13,426 nt of DNA from an uncultured Gammaproteobacteria bacterium (GTDB lineage Bacteria > Pseudomonadota > Gammaproteobacteria > Pseudomonadales > Pseudohongiellaceae). Under the pieces are notes generated by a model. The model worked only from the letters and a program-made list of their open reading frames with translations. It had not been told where the DNA came from and did not search any database. Positions 6,499 through 13,426 of this stretch are shown one piece after another (the first letter of the stretch is position 1; each line of letters starts with the position of its first letter). The stretch covers positions 1 to 13,426 of the forward strand of contig CAIYIP010000264.1 in assembly GCA_903926285.1 (NCBI GenBank). Reading direction: 5' to 3'. The position numbers and the translations under genes are program-made.

Positions 6499-7074
6499 AT
6501 GACAACTACCCCCACAGAACAGACCTTCCTTGTTGATCACTTCCTGATTGCGATGCCGCAATTGCAGGACTCGTATTTTGCGAACACCGTGGTCTATATG
6601 TGGCAACACAGCCTTGAGGGCGCGCTTGGTCTTGTGATCAACCTGCCAATCAATATGCAGTTAGCGGACATTCTCGACCAGCTCAGTATCGAAGACTTGC
6701 GCGACCCCGCAGCAAACCAGATTGTGTTATCCGGTGGCCCGGTGGAAACTGAAAAAGGTTTTATCCTGCACGACGCCGAACCGCGCTGGCCATCGTCACT
6801 GCGCATCACCGATAGCATCACGCTGACTACTTCGCGTGACATACTGGCAGCCATCGGCCGCGGCGAAGGTCCAACAAATTATCTGATGACCCTCGGCTGC
6901 TCAGGCTGGAGCGCAGGCCAGCTCGAAAAAGAACTCGCGCAAAATTCCTGGTTCACGTGTCCTGCCACCAAGAGCATTCTGTTTTCCACCGACTTCGCCA
7001 ACAAGGCCAACATGGCCGCTGCAACGCTGGGCTTTTCCATGGCGCAGCTGACCACCGATGTAGGCTACAGCTGA
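6499..7074 (+). CDS. yqgE: YqgE/AlgH family protein
   Basis: This encodes 191 residues, the usual length of the YqgE/AlgH family (DUF179). Family marks are FLIAMPQLQDSYFANTVVYM (15-34), with the conserved 'P...D..F..TV' pattern, then LGLVINLP (43-50), LSGGPV (77-82) and GCSGWSAGQLEKEL (133-146). AlgH has been linked to alginate regulation in Pseudomonas, but the molecular role of the family is not established; it has no known catalytic residues. It sits directly before ruvX with an 18-nt gap, the standard arrangement, so the pair is likely one transcript. The ATG at 6499 gives the right N-terminus, though no Shine-Dalgarno is visible. Confidence 0.95.
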   Translation: MTTTPTEQTFLVDHFLIAMPQLQDSYFANTVVYMWQHSLEGALGLVINLPINMQLADILDQLSIEDLRDPAANQIVLSGGPVETEKGFILHDAEPRWPSSLRITDSITLTTSRDILAAIGRGEGPTNYLMTLGCSGWSAGQLEKELAQNSWFTCPATKSILFSTDFANKANMAAATLGFSMAQLTTDVGYS

Positions 7075-7092
7075 ACCACTTCGGAATCCCTT

Positions 7093-7527
7093 TTGCAATC
7101 TACTAGCCCGCTCACACTTTTCGGCATCGATTACGGCACACGCAAAATCGGCGTCGCCGTAGGCCAGAACCTCACCAACACCGCGATGGGCATAGCCGTA
7201 ATCGCAGTGCGCAACGGCGAACCTGACTGGATTGAGCTCGACAAACTCGTCCAACGCTGGAAACCCGGCGCCTTCGTCGTTGGCATGCCCTTCAACATGG
7301 ACGGCACCGAAAGCGAAATGAGCGTACAGGCCAACAAGTTCGCCCGCATCCTCACCGAACGCTACCAAAAGCCATGCTATCCCGTAGACGAAAGGCTCAG
7401 CACCCGCGCCGCCCGCGAAATCACCCGCAACAATGCCGAGATGATCGGCAAGCGTTACGATGACAAATCCAGGGTTGATTCGATGGCGGCGCAGTTGTTG
7501 CTGGAGTCATGGTTTGCGAGTCAGTGA
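7093..7527 (+). CDS. ruvX: Putative pre-16S rRNA nuclease YqgF/RuvX
   Basis: This cytoplasmic RNase H-fold protein of 144 residues belongs to the YqgF family, which trims the 5' end of pre-16S rRNA; it was earlier called a Holliday-junction resolvase-like protein. The acidic site residues are present: D13 in FGIDYGTRKIGVAVG, the segment VVGMPFNMDGTE (62-73), E100 in DERLST (99-104), and D129 in DDKSRVDSMAA. The gene starts with TTG at 7093; no ATG or GTG lies upstream in frame that would give a sensible N-terminus, and the first strand begins at residue 8 as expected. A weak GGA lies 8 nt before the start. It follows yqgE by 18 nt. Confidence 0.93.
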   Translation: MQSTSPLTLFGIDYGTRKIGVAVGQNLTNTAMGIAVIAVRNGEPDWIELDKLVQRWKPGAFVVGMPFNMDGTESEMSVQANKFARILTERYQKPCYPVDERLSTRAAREITRNNAEMIGKRYDDKSRVDSMAAQLLLESWFASQ

Positions 7528-7642
7528 GCAGAGTCCAGGCATGGTAAGGTTTCAGGAAACCGCGTAAATATCGCTCGGTTCTGTCTCTCCATTGTTTTAA
7601 GACGAACCATCAATGAGCTTCAGGAAGGTATCCCGTCCGTGC

Positions 7643-7648
7643 CATAAT
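7643..7648 (+). promoter_or_regulatory. dbpA: -10-like hexamer next to the dbpA start
   Basis: CATAAT matches the -10 consensus at five of six bases and ends 5 nt before the dbpA ATG. A transcript from it would begin at or within a base or two of the start codon, making the message leaderless. No convincing -35 box lies upstream. Confidence 0.3.
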
Positions 7649-7653
7649 GGCGC

Positions 7654-9027
7654 ATGAAAAAATTCTCTGCTTTACCTGCATTACCCCCGAGCCTGTTACA
7701 GGCTGTTGATGCCCTCGGTTACACTGAAATGACTGCAGTTCAGGCAGGAGCGTTGCCTGTGATGCTGGACGGCAAGGATGTGCAGGCGCAGGCCAAAACC
7801 GGTAGTGGTAAAACAGCGGCGTTTGCGTTGGCGCTGCTGACCAAATTGCAACCGGAAGTCGCACGCCTGCAAGGTCTTGTGCTTTGTCCCACACGGGAAC
7901 TTGCTGATCAGGTCAGCAAGGAAATCCGCGCCCTTGCGCGTTTTATTCCGAATGTAAAAGTGCTGAGTTTGTGCGGTGGAATTCCCCTGCGGCCGCAACT
8001 TGCGTCGCTCAAGCATGAGCCGCACATCGTGGTAGGTACACCGGGCAGGATTCAGGAACTGCTGAACATGGGTGAGCTTAAATTTGCCGCCTTGCAGACT
8101 GTAGTGCTTGATGAAGCTGATCGGATGCTCGACATGGGTTTTCTTGAAGACGTCAGCAATATTCTGAAACTTACACCCCAGAACAGAAACACCTGGTTGT
8201 TCTCTGCAACCTATCCGCGCGAGATTCGTTCGCTGAGTCAGCACTTTCAGCGTAATCCAGTCGAGGTCACAGTTGAGGCGCAGCATGATGCAAATGTCAT
8301 CGTGCAACGTTTCTACAAAGTGGATATAGAGGAAAAGCCGGAAGCTGTAGTGAAGCTGCTGCTAGAACAACAAGCCGAGAGCTGCCTGATTTTCTGCAAC
8401 ACCAAAATCGATGCGAAGAATCTTACGGATTATTTATGGAAGCGCAGCATTCCTGCGCTGCATCTGCATGGCGATCTTGATCAGCGTGAGCGCGAAGAAA
8501 CACTCGTGCAGTTTGCCAATGGCAGCAGTCGTGTGCTGGTTGCGACCGATGTGGCTGCGCGTGGTCTCGATATAAAGGCGCTGCCGCTGGTGATTGCGTA
8601 TGAACTGTCTGGCGATTCCGATGTGCATACACATCGCGTGGGCCGCACGGGCAGGGCGGGTGAAACCGGCCTTGCGTTGAGTCTGGTGGCCGGCAGCGAA
8701 ATGAGTCGTCTTGTGCGTATTGAATCGCTGCTTGGCGGTTCTGTTAACTGGGAAAGAATACCTGCACGCCCAAAAGTATTGGCGTTACCAGCTCCGGCCA
8801 TGCATACACTCGCGATTGATGCTGGGCGCCAGGATAAATTGCGCCCCGGTGATATTGTGGGTGCTCTGACTGGAGTAGGAGAGTTGACAAAAGAGCAGGT
8901 CGGCAAGATTGAAGTGTTTGCAACTCGCTCCTATGTTGCTGTCAGTGCGCCGCTGATCAACAAGGTGATCGAGAAATTGCGCGCCGGCAAAATCAAAGGC
9001 CGCAACTTTCGCATCAGAAAGATGTAA
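7654..9027 (+). CDS. dbpA: ATP-dependent RNA helicase DbpA
   Basis: This 457-residue DEAD-box helicase matches the length of E. coli DbpA, which binds hairpin 92 of 23S rRNA and helps late assembly of the 50S subunit. All helicase motifs are present: a Q-motif region (TEMTAVQ), Walker A AKTGSGKT (47-54), PTREL (79-83), TPGR (129-132), DEAD (153-156), SAT (184-186), RVLVATDVAARGLD (293-306) and HRVGRTGRAG (327-336). The C-terminal 80 residues form the DbpA-specific RNA-binding domain, with the diagnostic DAGRQDKLRPGDIVGALTG and a basic KIKGRNFRIRKM end. This domain separates DbpA from RhlE, RhlB and SrmB. The ATG at 7654 gives the expected N-terminus but has no Shine-Dalgarno. rluF follows after 11 nt, probably in the same operon. 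In Pseudomonas, pyr genes follow ruvX, so this pair marks a rearranged segment. Confidence 0.95.
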   Translation: MKKFSALPALPPSLLQAVDALGYTEMTAVQAGALPVMLDGKDVQAQAKTGSGKTAAFALALLTKLQPEVARLQGLVLCPTRELADQVSKEIRALARFIPNVKVLSLCGGIPLRPQLASLKHEPHIVVGTPGRIQELLNMGELKFAALQTVVLDEADRMLDMGFLEDVSNILKLTPQNRNTWLFSATYPREIRSLSQHFQRNPVEVTVEAQHDANVIVQRFYKVDIEEKPEAVVKLLLEQQAESCLIFCNTKIDAKNLTDYLWKRSIPALHLHGDLDQREREETLVQFANGSSRVLVATDVAARGLDIKALPLVIAYELSGDSDVHTHRVGRTGRAGETGLALSLVAGSEMSRLVRIESLLGGSVNWERIPARPKVLALPAPAMHTLAIDAGRQDKLRPGDIVGALTGVGELTKEQVGKIEVFATRSYVAVSAPLINKVIEKLRAGKIKGRNFRIRKM

Positions 9028-9038
9028 GGCCCTTAGTC

Positions 9039-9752
9039 ATGCGGCTCAATAAATTCATTAGTGAAACCGGATACTGTTCGCGCCGCGAGGCGGACGAACT
9101 TATCATTGCGGGGCGTGTCACTCTCGACGGCGAACTGGCAGTCACCGGTGCCAAGTGGCTTGAAGGCATGATTGTTTGTGTCGATGACGAAGAGATTAAG
9201 CTCAGGGTCACGATCAAGAACAAACGCAAACATGTGTACATCGCACTCAACAAACCAGTCGGCATCACTTGTACGACTGACCAGAACATCAAGGGCAATA
9301 TCGTTGATTTTGTTGATCACCAGGAGCGGATTTTTCCGATTGGCCGGCTCGACAAGGATTCCGAAGGCCTCATCCTGCTGACCAGCAACGGCGACATCGT
9401 CAACCTGATACTACGCTCGGAAAACAATCACGAGAAAGAGTATCTGGTGGGTGTGAACAAGGCCGTGAGTGATGATTTCGTGCGTGTCATGGCGCGCGGT
9501 GTACGCGTCCACAATCAGATGACGAAGCCTTGCAAGGTTTCAATATTTGCCAAGTATGGTTTTCGTATCGTGCTGACGCAGGGGCTCAACCGGCAGATTC
9601 GTTTGATGAGTGAAGCGCTTGGCTACAAGGTTACGCAGCTGCGGCGCGTGCGCATCATCAATGTGCAACTCGGACAATTGAGGCCCGGTGCGTGGCGTAA
9701 TCTGACTGACAAGGAACTGGCAGGACTGCTGCCCGGATTCAAGGACTGGTAA
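9039..9752 (+). CDS. rluF: 23S rRNA pseudouridine synthase, RluF type
   Basis: RluF isomerises a uridine of 23S rRNA (U2604 in E. coli) to pseudouridine. The 237-residue protein has an N-terminal S4 RNA-binding domain (about 1-55, MRLNKFISETGYCSRREADE) and an RsuA/RluB/E/F-type catalytic domain with NKPVGI (71-76), GRLDKDSEGL (102-111, catalytic aspartate D105) and QGLNRQIRLM. Features that favour RluF over RluB or RluE are the S4 domain without a long C-terminal tail, the NIVDFVDHQERIFPIGRLDK stretch, and TKPCKV near residue 163. E. coli RluF is longer, mainly at the C-terminus. The start at 9039 lies 11 nt after the dbpA stop, and AAGG upstream is a plausible ribosome-binding site. The target position is inferred from family membership. 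Confidence 0.88.
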   Translation: MRLNKFISETGYCSRREADELIIAGRVTLDGELAVTGAKWLEGMIVCVDDEEIKLRVTIKNKRKHVYIALNKPVGITCTTDQNIKGNIVDFVDHQERIFPIGRLDKDSEGLILLTSNGDIVNLILRSENNHEKEYLVGVNKAVSDDFVRVMARGVRVHNQMTKPCKVSIFAKYGFRIVLTQGLNRQIRLMSEALGYKVTQLRRVRIINVQLGQLRPGAWRNLTDKELAGLLPGFKDW

Positions 9753-9811
9753 TTGGTCACCAGTACAGCACAGAAAAAATCTGCGCCGCATTGGTTGTTA
9801 ACAGGTTGAGG

Positions 9812-9827
9812 GGATCAGATCTGATCC
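9812..9827. repeat. 16-bp perfect palindrome over the pilT stop codon
   Basis: GGATCAGATCTGATCC is its own reverse complement and includes the TGA stop of pilT (complement of 9815-9817). In RNA it could form a small hairpin of six pairs and a 4-nt loop. No T-tract follows directly on the pilT strand, so it is not a standard terminator. It could serve as a 3'-end structure or protein site, or be a chance palindrome. Confidence 0.6.
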
Positions 9828-10849
9828 GGCGCCTTGGCTTTCACTTTCGCAATTTCGCGATCAACAAATCCTTTCTGTACGAGACCTTTGAGACATTGGT
9901 CTAATGTCTGCATGCCAAACTGCGCACCTGTCTGCATCGCAGAATACATCTGGGCGACCTTGTCTTCGCGAATCAGGTTACGAATTGCCGGCGTGCCGAT
10001 CATGATTTCATGAGCGGCAATACGGCCGCCGCCAACACGCTTGAGCAGGGTTTGCGAAATTACTGCCATCAGCGATTCGGACAACATTGAACGCACCATG
10101 CCTTTTTCCGCAGCAGGGAATACGTCCACAATTCTGTCGATGGTTTTTGCGGCGGACGTGGTGTGCAGAGTAGCGAACACCAAATGGCCGGTTTCCGCTG
10201 CCGTAAGGGCAAGGCGAATGGTTTCAAGGTCGCGCAACTCACCTACAAGAATGATGTCTGGATCTTCGCGCAAGGCTGAGCGCAGGGCTGCGGCGAAACT
10301 GTGCGTATCGCGATGCACTTCGCGCTGGTTGATCAGCGACTTGCCGCTTTGATGGACAAACTCGATGGGGTCTTCGATGGTGAGGATGTGCTCATATCTG
10401 GAGTGATTGATGTAGTCGACCATTGCTGCAAGTGTGGTGCTTTTGCCGGAACCCGTAGGTCCGGTCACACAGACAAGCCCGCGCGGGTTGTCGGAAATCT
10501 TGCGGAACACTTCACCCATGCCAAGCTCGTCCATGGGCTGGATCTTTGACGGAATGGTGCGGAATACGGCGCCAGCGCCACGGTTCTGCACAAACGCGTT
10601 CACGCGGAAGCGAGCCAGGCCGGGGATTTCGAACGAAAAGTCGCATTCCAAGTGTTCTTCATAGTCCTTGCGCTGCTTGTCTGTCATGACGTCGTAGATC
10701 AGGCCGTGCACAAATTTATGGTCCATATCCTCCACATTGATACGGCGGATATCGCCGTCCACCCTGATCAGCGGCGGCAAACCGGCACTGATGTGAAGGT
10801 CGGACGCTTTTTGCTTGACACTGAAGGTTAGTAATTCCTGGATATTCAT
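9815..10849 (-). CDS. pilT: Type IV pilus retraction ATPase PilT
   Basis: PilT is a hexameric cytoplasmic ATPase that depolymerises type IV pili and powers twitching motility and DNA uptake. The 344 residues match P. aeruginosa PilT. Visible motifs are an N-terminal PAS-like domain starting MNIQELLTFSVKQKASDLHI; Walker A GPTGSGKST (130-138); the Asp box around LTIEDPIEFVH (156-166); Walker B ILVGELRD (200-207) with catalytic E204; the His box HLVFATLHTTSA (222-233); and AIRNLIRE (288-295), the C-terminal motif needed for retraction. The start at 10849 is preceded by AGGAG about 12 nt upstream. The gene diverges from yggS, as in Pseudomonas, but pilU does not follow; rluF converges from the other side. 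Type IV pilus genes must lie elsewhere in the genome. Confidence 0.97.
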   Translation of the reverse strand: MNIQELLTFSVKQKASDLHISAGLPPLIRVDGDIRRINVEDMDHKFVHGLIYDVMTDKQRKDYEEHLECDFSFEIPGLARFRVNAFVQNRGAGAVFRTIPSKIQPMDELGMGEVFRKISDNPRGLVCVTGPTGSGKSTTLAAMVDYINHSRYEHILTIEDPIEFVHQSGKSLINQREVHRDTHSFAAALRSALREDPDIILVGELRDLETIRLALTAAETGHLVFATLHTTSAAKTIDRIVDVFPAAEKGMVRSMLSESLMAVISQTLLKRVGGGRIAAHEIMIGTPAIRNLIREDKVAQMYSAMQTGAQFGMQTLDQCLKGLVQKGFVDREIAKVKAKAPDQI

Positions 10850-10967
10850 GCTGTATACAAGCTCCTATAATCCCCGGTGGGTGGATTTGGCAATCGTCCG
10901 GCCGATAATAGCTGCACCCGTGAGAAACTAGAAACCTTGCTGACGTAAATATTTGAACTGATTCACT

Positions 10968-11696
10968 ATGCCTGTAAACATACCTGACAATCTGGCGCGC
11001 ATTCGTGAGCGCATCAAACATCTTGAAGCGCAGTATGGGCGCGCGCCTGGTTCCGTGCAGTTGCTGGCGGCAAGCAAGGCGCAAAGCCCTGAAGTGATTC
11101 GTCTTGCCCACACTAGCGGCCAGCTGCACTTTGCCGAAAACTATCTTCAGGAAGCGCTCGCAAAAATCGCGGAACTGGGCGATCTCAAGCTTGCCTGGCA
11201 CTTCATTGGGCCTATCCAGTCGAACAAAACCCGCGCCCTGGCCGAACAGTTCCATTGGGTGCACACGGTCGACCGCAGCAAAATTGCGCAGCGCTTGCAT
11301 GAGCAGCGGCCTGAAGCCTTGCCGCCACTAAACGTCCTGTTGCAGGTTAATGTCAGTCATGAGGCTACCAAGTCGGGCATTGAGCTTGCCGAGTTGCCTG
11401 AGCTTGCGCGGGAAGTTGCCGCGCTTTCCCGTCTCAGATTGAGCGGATTGATGGCCATTCCCGCGCCCGCGCCTGATTTTCTGGCCCAGCGTCAGGCCTT
11501 TGCCTTACTCAGGGAGGCGCGCACGACCTTGCAGAATCTCGGTCACTTATCCTGCCAGCATCTGTCGATGGGCATGAGTGCTGACTATGAAGCCGCGATT
11601 GCCGAAGGTGCCACCATGCTCAGGATAGGCACCGATATCTTTGGCGCGCGCCCCGGTTCTTCTGCGCCAGCGGCTGCTTCTTCAAAGGCTCCTTAG
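10968..11696 (+). CDS. yggS: PLP homeostasis protein YggS
   Basis: This belongs to the YggS/PLPBP family, which binds pyridoxal 5'-phosphate and keeps vitamin B6 and amino-acid pools balanced; it has no known catalytic reaction. The 242-residue protein is a single alanine-racemase-like barrel. K37 in LLAASKAQS is the expected PLP lysine. FAENYLQE (55-62) corresponds to the usual FGENYVQE, with alanine in place of the glycine. WHFIGPIQSNKTR (77-89) is a family signature, and MGMSADYEAAI followed by RIGTDIFGAR forms the phosphate-binding end. The tail is alanine- and serine-rich. The ATG at 10968 has no clear Shine-Dalgarno. It diverges from pilT across 118 bp and is followed 14 nt later by proC, the usual neighbour. 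Confidence 0.95.
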   Translation: MPVNIPDNLARIRERIKHLEAQYGRAPGSVQLLAASKAQSPEVIRLAHTSGQLHFAENYLQEALAKIAELGDLKLAWHFIGPIQSNKTRALAEQFHWVHTVDRSKIAQRLHEQRPEALPPLNVLLQVNVSHEATKSGIELAELPELAREVAALSRLRLSGLMAIPAPAPDFLAQRQAFALLREARTTLQNLGHLSCQHLSMGMSADYEAAIAEGATMLRIGTDIFGARPGSSAPAAASSKAP

Positions 11697-11698
11697 GG

Positions 11699-11704
11699 TA
11701 CAAT
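11699..11704 (+). promoter_or_regulatory. proC: -10-like hexamer next to the proC start
   Basis: TACAAT, five of six to the -10 consensus, lies just after the yggS stop and ends 6 nt before the proC ATG. If used, it would give a leaderless or near-leaderless proC transcript in addition to read-through from yggS. The -35 region is poor. Confidence 0.3.
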
Positions 11705-11710
11705 GACCGG

Positions 11711-12529
11711 ATGATTTCTCCCCACCTCAGGATTGGCTTTATCGGCGCCGGCAATATGGCCACGGCACTGATTGAAGGCCTGCTCGCCACTGGTATTGAT
11801 GCTGCCCAGCTTTGGGCGGCTGATACTCTTGATGCCAAACTTGCTGCGTTTGCCGCCAAGGGCGTCAACATCACCACCAACAATCAGGAAGTCGTGAGGC
11901 AGTGCGCGATTGTTGTGCTCGCCGTCAAACCCCAGGTCATGGCGCAAGTGGTGAGTGCGTTGCAACCAGTCTTAAGCGAAAAAGCCTGTCTGTTGATTTC
12001 GATCGCGGCGGGCATCTCATGTGCAAGCCTGCAACAGTGGACGCATCCGCAGCAGGCCATCGTGCGCTGCATGCCCAACACTCCGGCGCTTGTACAGGCC
12101 GGTGCCAGTGGCCTGTTTGCCAATATTCATGTCAGTGCCACGCAAAAACAGGCCGCGCAAAACATCATGGAAGCCGTGGGCATTGCGTGCTGGCTCGACC
12201 TTGAGACCCAGATTGATGCGGTGACCGCGCTGTCGGGTTCTGGTCCCGCGTATTTTTTCCTGCTCATGGAAGCGATGCAGGCGGCAGGCGTCAAGCTGGG
12301 TTTGCCACCAGAAGTAGCGCGCCAACTGTGTTTGCAGACCGCATACGGTGCTGCCAAACTCGCGCTCAACAGTGAGGTTCCAGCTGATGAGTTGCGCAGG
12401 CGTGTAACCTCGCCCGGCGGCACGACCGAAGCGGCGATCAGGCAATTCGAAACGGAACAGTTCCACGCCATCGTGGAGCGAGCACTGGCCAAGGCAAATG
12501 AGCGCTCGCAGGAACTGTCACGTTTGTAA
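11711..12529 (+). CDS. proC: Pyrroline-5-carboxylate reductase
   Basis: This cytoplasmic enzyme reduces 1-pyrroline-5-carboxylate to proline with NAD(P)H, the last step of proline synthesis. The 272 residues match the family. The N-terminal Rossmann domain starts with RIGFIGAGNMA (7-17, the dinucleotide-binding glycines), followed by VLAVKPQ (69-75), ISIAAGI and RCMPNTP (119-125). The C-terminal dimerisation and catalytic domain has ALSGSGPAY (173-181) and the signature RVTSPGGTT (231-239). The start at 11711 places the Rossmann loop at the normal distance from the N-terminus; no Shine-Dalgarno is visible. It lies 14 nt after yggS and 58 nt before yggT, the common yggS-proC-yggT order. Confidence 0.97.
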   Translation: MISPHLRIGFIGAGNMATALIEGLLATGIDAAQLWAADTLDAKLAAFAAKGVNITTNNQEVVRQCAIVVLAVKPQVMAQVVSALQPVLSEKACLLISIAAGISCASLQQWTHPQQAIVRCMPNTPALVQAGASGLFANIHVSATQKQAAQNIMEAVGIACWLDLETQIDAVTALSGSGPAYFFLLMEAMQAAGVKLGLPPEVARQLCLQTAYGAAKLALNSEVPADELRRRVTSPGGTTEAAIRQFETEQFHAIVERALAKANERSQELSRL

Positions 12530-12532
12530 GCC

Positions 12533-12560
12533 AAGTATTTTCTCTATGGAAAGTATTTTC
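12533..12560. repeat. 10-bp direct repeat between proC and yggT
   Basis: AAGTATTTTC occurs at 12533-12542 and again at 12551-12560, 18 bp apart start to start. It lies in the 58-bp gap between proC and yggT. It could be a paired binding site on nearly two helical turns or simply an AT-rich coincidence. Confidence 0.4.
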
Positions 12561-12587
12561 AAATCATAACAACTGAAGAAGAGTGAG

Positions 12588-13181
12588 ATGGGCGGAGCAA
12601 TAGGACAAGTCGTAGTACTGATCGTCAAGAGCCTTGGCGCGCTTTTCATTCTGGCAGTCCTGCTGCGCTTTTTGCTGCAGGCGGTCCGCGCCGATTTTTA
12701 TAACCCGGTTTCGCAGGCTATCGTCAAAATCACTTCCCGCCCGCTGGCGCCGTTCCGCAAGCTTATTCCAGGGATCCGCGGTCTTGATTTTGCGTCACTT
12801 GTTCTGGCGCTGGTGCTCAACACCCTGTTTACCGCCGTGATGATTTTTGCCGCCGGCTTTAATCTGCCCGGCATCGGCATCATCGTGAGTTGGGCCTTTG
12901 TTGGTCTTATCGCCTTTATCCTGAACATCTATTACTACGGTCTCGTCATTTCTGTGGTGGCGAGTTTTATCGCGCCCTTCAGCGGCAATCCGATCCTGCT
13001 CATGATCTACCAGATTCTCGATCCCATCTACAGCCGGGTCCGGCGCATCATTCCACCGATGGGTGGCCTAGATCTTTCGCCGCTGTTCATCTTTCTGGGT
13101 ATCAGCGTGCTGGAAATTCTGCTCGTTAACCCGCTGGCCCAGAAACTGAGCCTGGATGTTCGCTTCGTCATAGGCATTTGA
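12588..13181 (+). CDS. yggT: YggT family membrane protein
   Basis: YggT proteins are integral inner-membrane proteins of unclear function; E. coli YggT has been connected to osmotic tolerance and the family to cell-envelope or division roles. The 197 residues hold two YggT repeats. Repeat 1 spans about 15-90, with the conserved block NPVSQAIVKITSRPLAPFRK (39-58) and GLDFASLV. Repeat 2 spans about 100-185, with NPILLMIYQILDPIYSRVRR (134-153) and GGLDLSPL. Each block sits between hydrophobic helices, four or more in total. A purine-rich GAAGAAGAG just upstream of the ATG is the clearest ribosome-binding site in this operon. metX begins 4 nt after the stop, so co-transcription is very likely. 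Confidence 0.94.
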   Translation: MGGAIGQVVVLIVKSLGALFILAVLLRFLLQAVRADFYNPVSQAIVKITSRPLAPFRKLIPGIRGLDFASLVLALVLNTLFTAVMIFAAGFNLPGIGIIVSWAFVGLIAFILNIYYYGLVISVVASFIAPFSGNPILLMIYQILDPIYSRVRRIIPPMGGLDLSPLFIFLGISVLEILLVNPLAQKLSLDVRFVIGI

Positions 13182-13185
13182 GTTT

Positions 13186-13426
13186 ATGGCAAATCCGCTC
13201 AAACAAATTCCAGCCGACTCGGTAGGTGTCGTCACTCCGCAGCGGCTGCATTTCGAGGAGCCGCTGACCTTACGCAGCGGTCGCATCATCGAACGTTATG
13301 AGCTCATGGTGGAAACCTACGGCACACTCAATGCGGACCGCTCCAACGCCGTGCTCGTGTGCCACGCACTGAGTGGTGATCATCATGCGGCCGGTTATCA
13401 CGATGCGGAAAACCCGAAGGAAAAGC
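13186..13426 (+). CDS. metX: Homoserine O-acyltransferase, 5' part
   Basis: This activates homoserine by O-acylation (acetyl or succinyl), the first committed step of methionine synthesis. Only the first 80 residues are in the window, cut at the right edge. They contain the N-terminal marks of the MetX alpha/beta-hydrolase family: VGVVTPQRLHFEEPLTLRSG (13-32), YELMVETYGTLN (38-49), and VLVCHALSGDHHAAG (56-70), whose LSGD loop shapes the oxyanion site. The catalytic Ser, Asp and His lie beyond the edge. The ATG at 13186 follows yggT by 4 nt. Some Pseudomonadales enzymes of this type use succinyl-CoA, others acetyl-CoA; this fragment cannot decide. metW is expected next, as in Pseudomonas. Confidence 0.93.
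   Translation, partial: MANPLKQIPADSVGVVTPQRLHFEEPLTLRSGRIIERYELMVETYGTLNADRSNAVLVCHALSGDHHAAGYHDAENPKEK

Noticed and set aside
7548..7561. Hairpin GGTTTC/GAAACC after ruvX as a terminator
   Set aside because: The stem is about five pairs and no T-tract follows.
9745..9790. Terminator between convergent rluF and pilT
   Set aside because: ACTGGT/ACCAGT (9745-9750, 9759-9764) forms a short hairpin without a T-tract on the rluF strand. On the pilT strand a T6 run exists, but it is preceded by only a 3-bp stem. Neither is strong enough to call.
10887..10904. Sigma-54-like GG-N10-GC pattern on the minus strand upstream of pilT
   Set aside because: The GG and TTGC are spaced correctly, but the rest of the consensus is poor and such a short pattern is expected by chance; no activator site was seen.

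Overview
The window looks like part of a gammaproteobacterial chromosome related to Pseudomonadales/Cellvibrionales. This rests on protein family content and gene order, not on a database search. Two stretches follow an order I know from Pseudomonas aeruginosa: gshB, a TonB-type protein, yqgE (algH) and ruvX (yqgF), then pilT, yggS, proC, yggT and metX. In Pseudomonas the two stretches are joined by pyr genes. Here the join holds dbpA and rluF, and pilU is not beside pilT.

Left part (1-4274): the 3' end of a DUF484 gene; a 75-bp array of five 15-bp tandem repeats; a 1028-residue protein with three glycosyltransferase domains (GT2, coiled coil, GT2, GT4) that probably builds a surface or protein-linked glycan; a short stretch with only a doubtful reading-frame remnant; and an unrecognised multi-pass membrane protein on the minus strand. 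That gene diverges from gshB, and each has a plausible promoter in the gap.

Middle (4275-9752): gshB (glutathione synthesis) and a TonB-family protein are 7 nt apart. Next is a 384-bp gap dominated by a 214-bp palindromic element with perfect 32-bp inverted ends and three internal hairpins, a MITE-like or structured-repeat candidate. Then come yqgE and ruvX, 18 nt apart, and dbpA and rluF, 11 nt apart. DbpA remodels 23S rRNA near the peptidyl-transferase centre and RluF modifies a uridine in the same part of that rRNA, so they may form a ribosome-assembly unit.

Right part (9753-13426): pilT (pilus retraction ATPase) lies on the minus strand, convergent with rluF and divergent from yggS. yggS, proC, yggT and metX run rightward with short gaps. 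YggS (PLP homeostasis) and ProC (last step of proline synthesis) commonly sit together; metX (methionine synthesis) is cut by the window edge.

I see no CRISPR array, tRNA, rRNA, transposase or phage gene. The most unusual items are the cloverleaf-like palindromic element, the tandem repeat before the triple glycosyltransferase, that enzyme itself, and several genes that lack a Shine-Dalgarno sequence, some with a -10-like hexamer almost touching the start codon.
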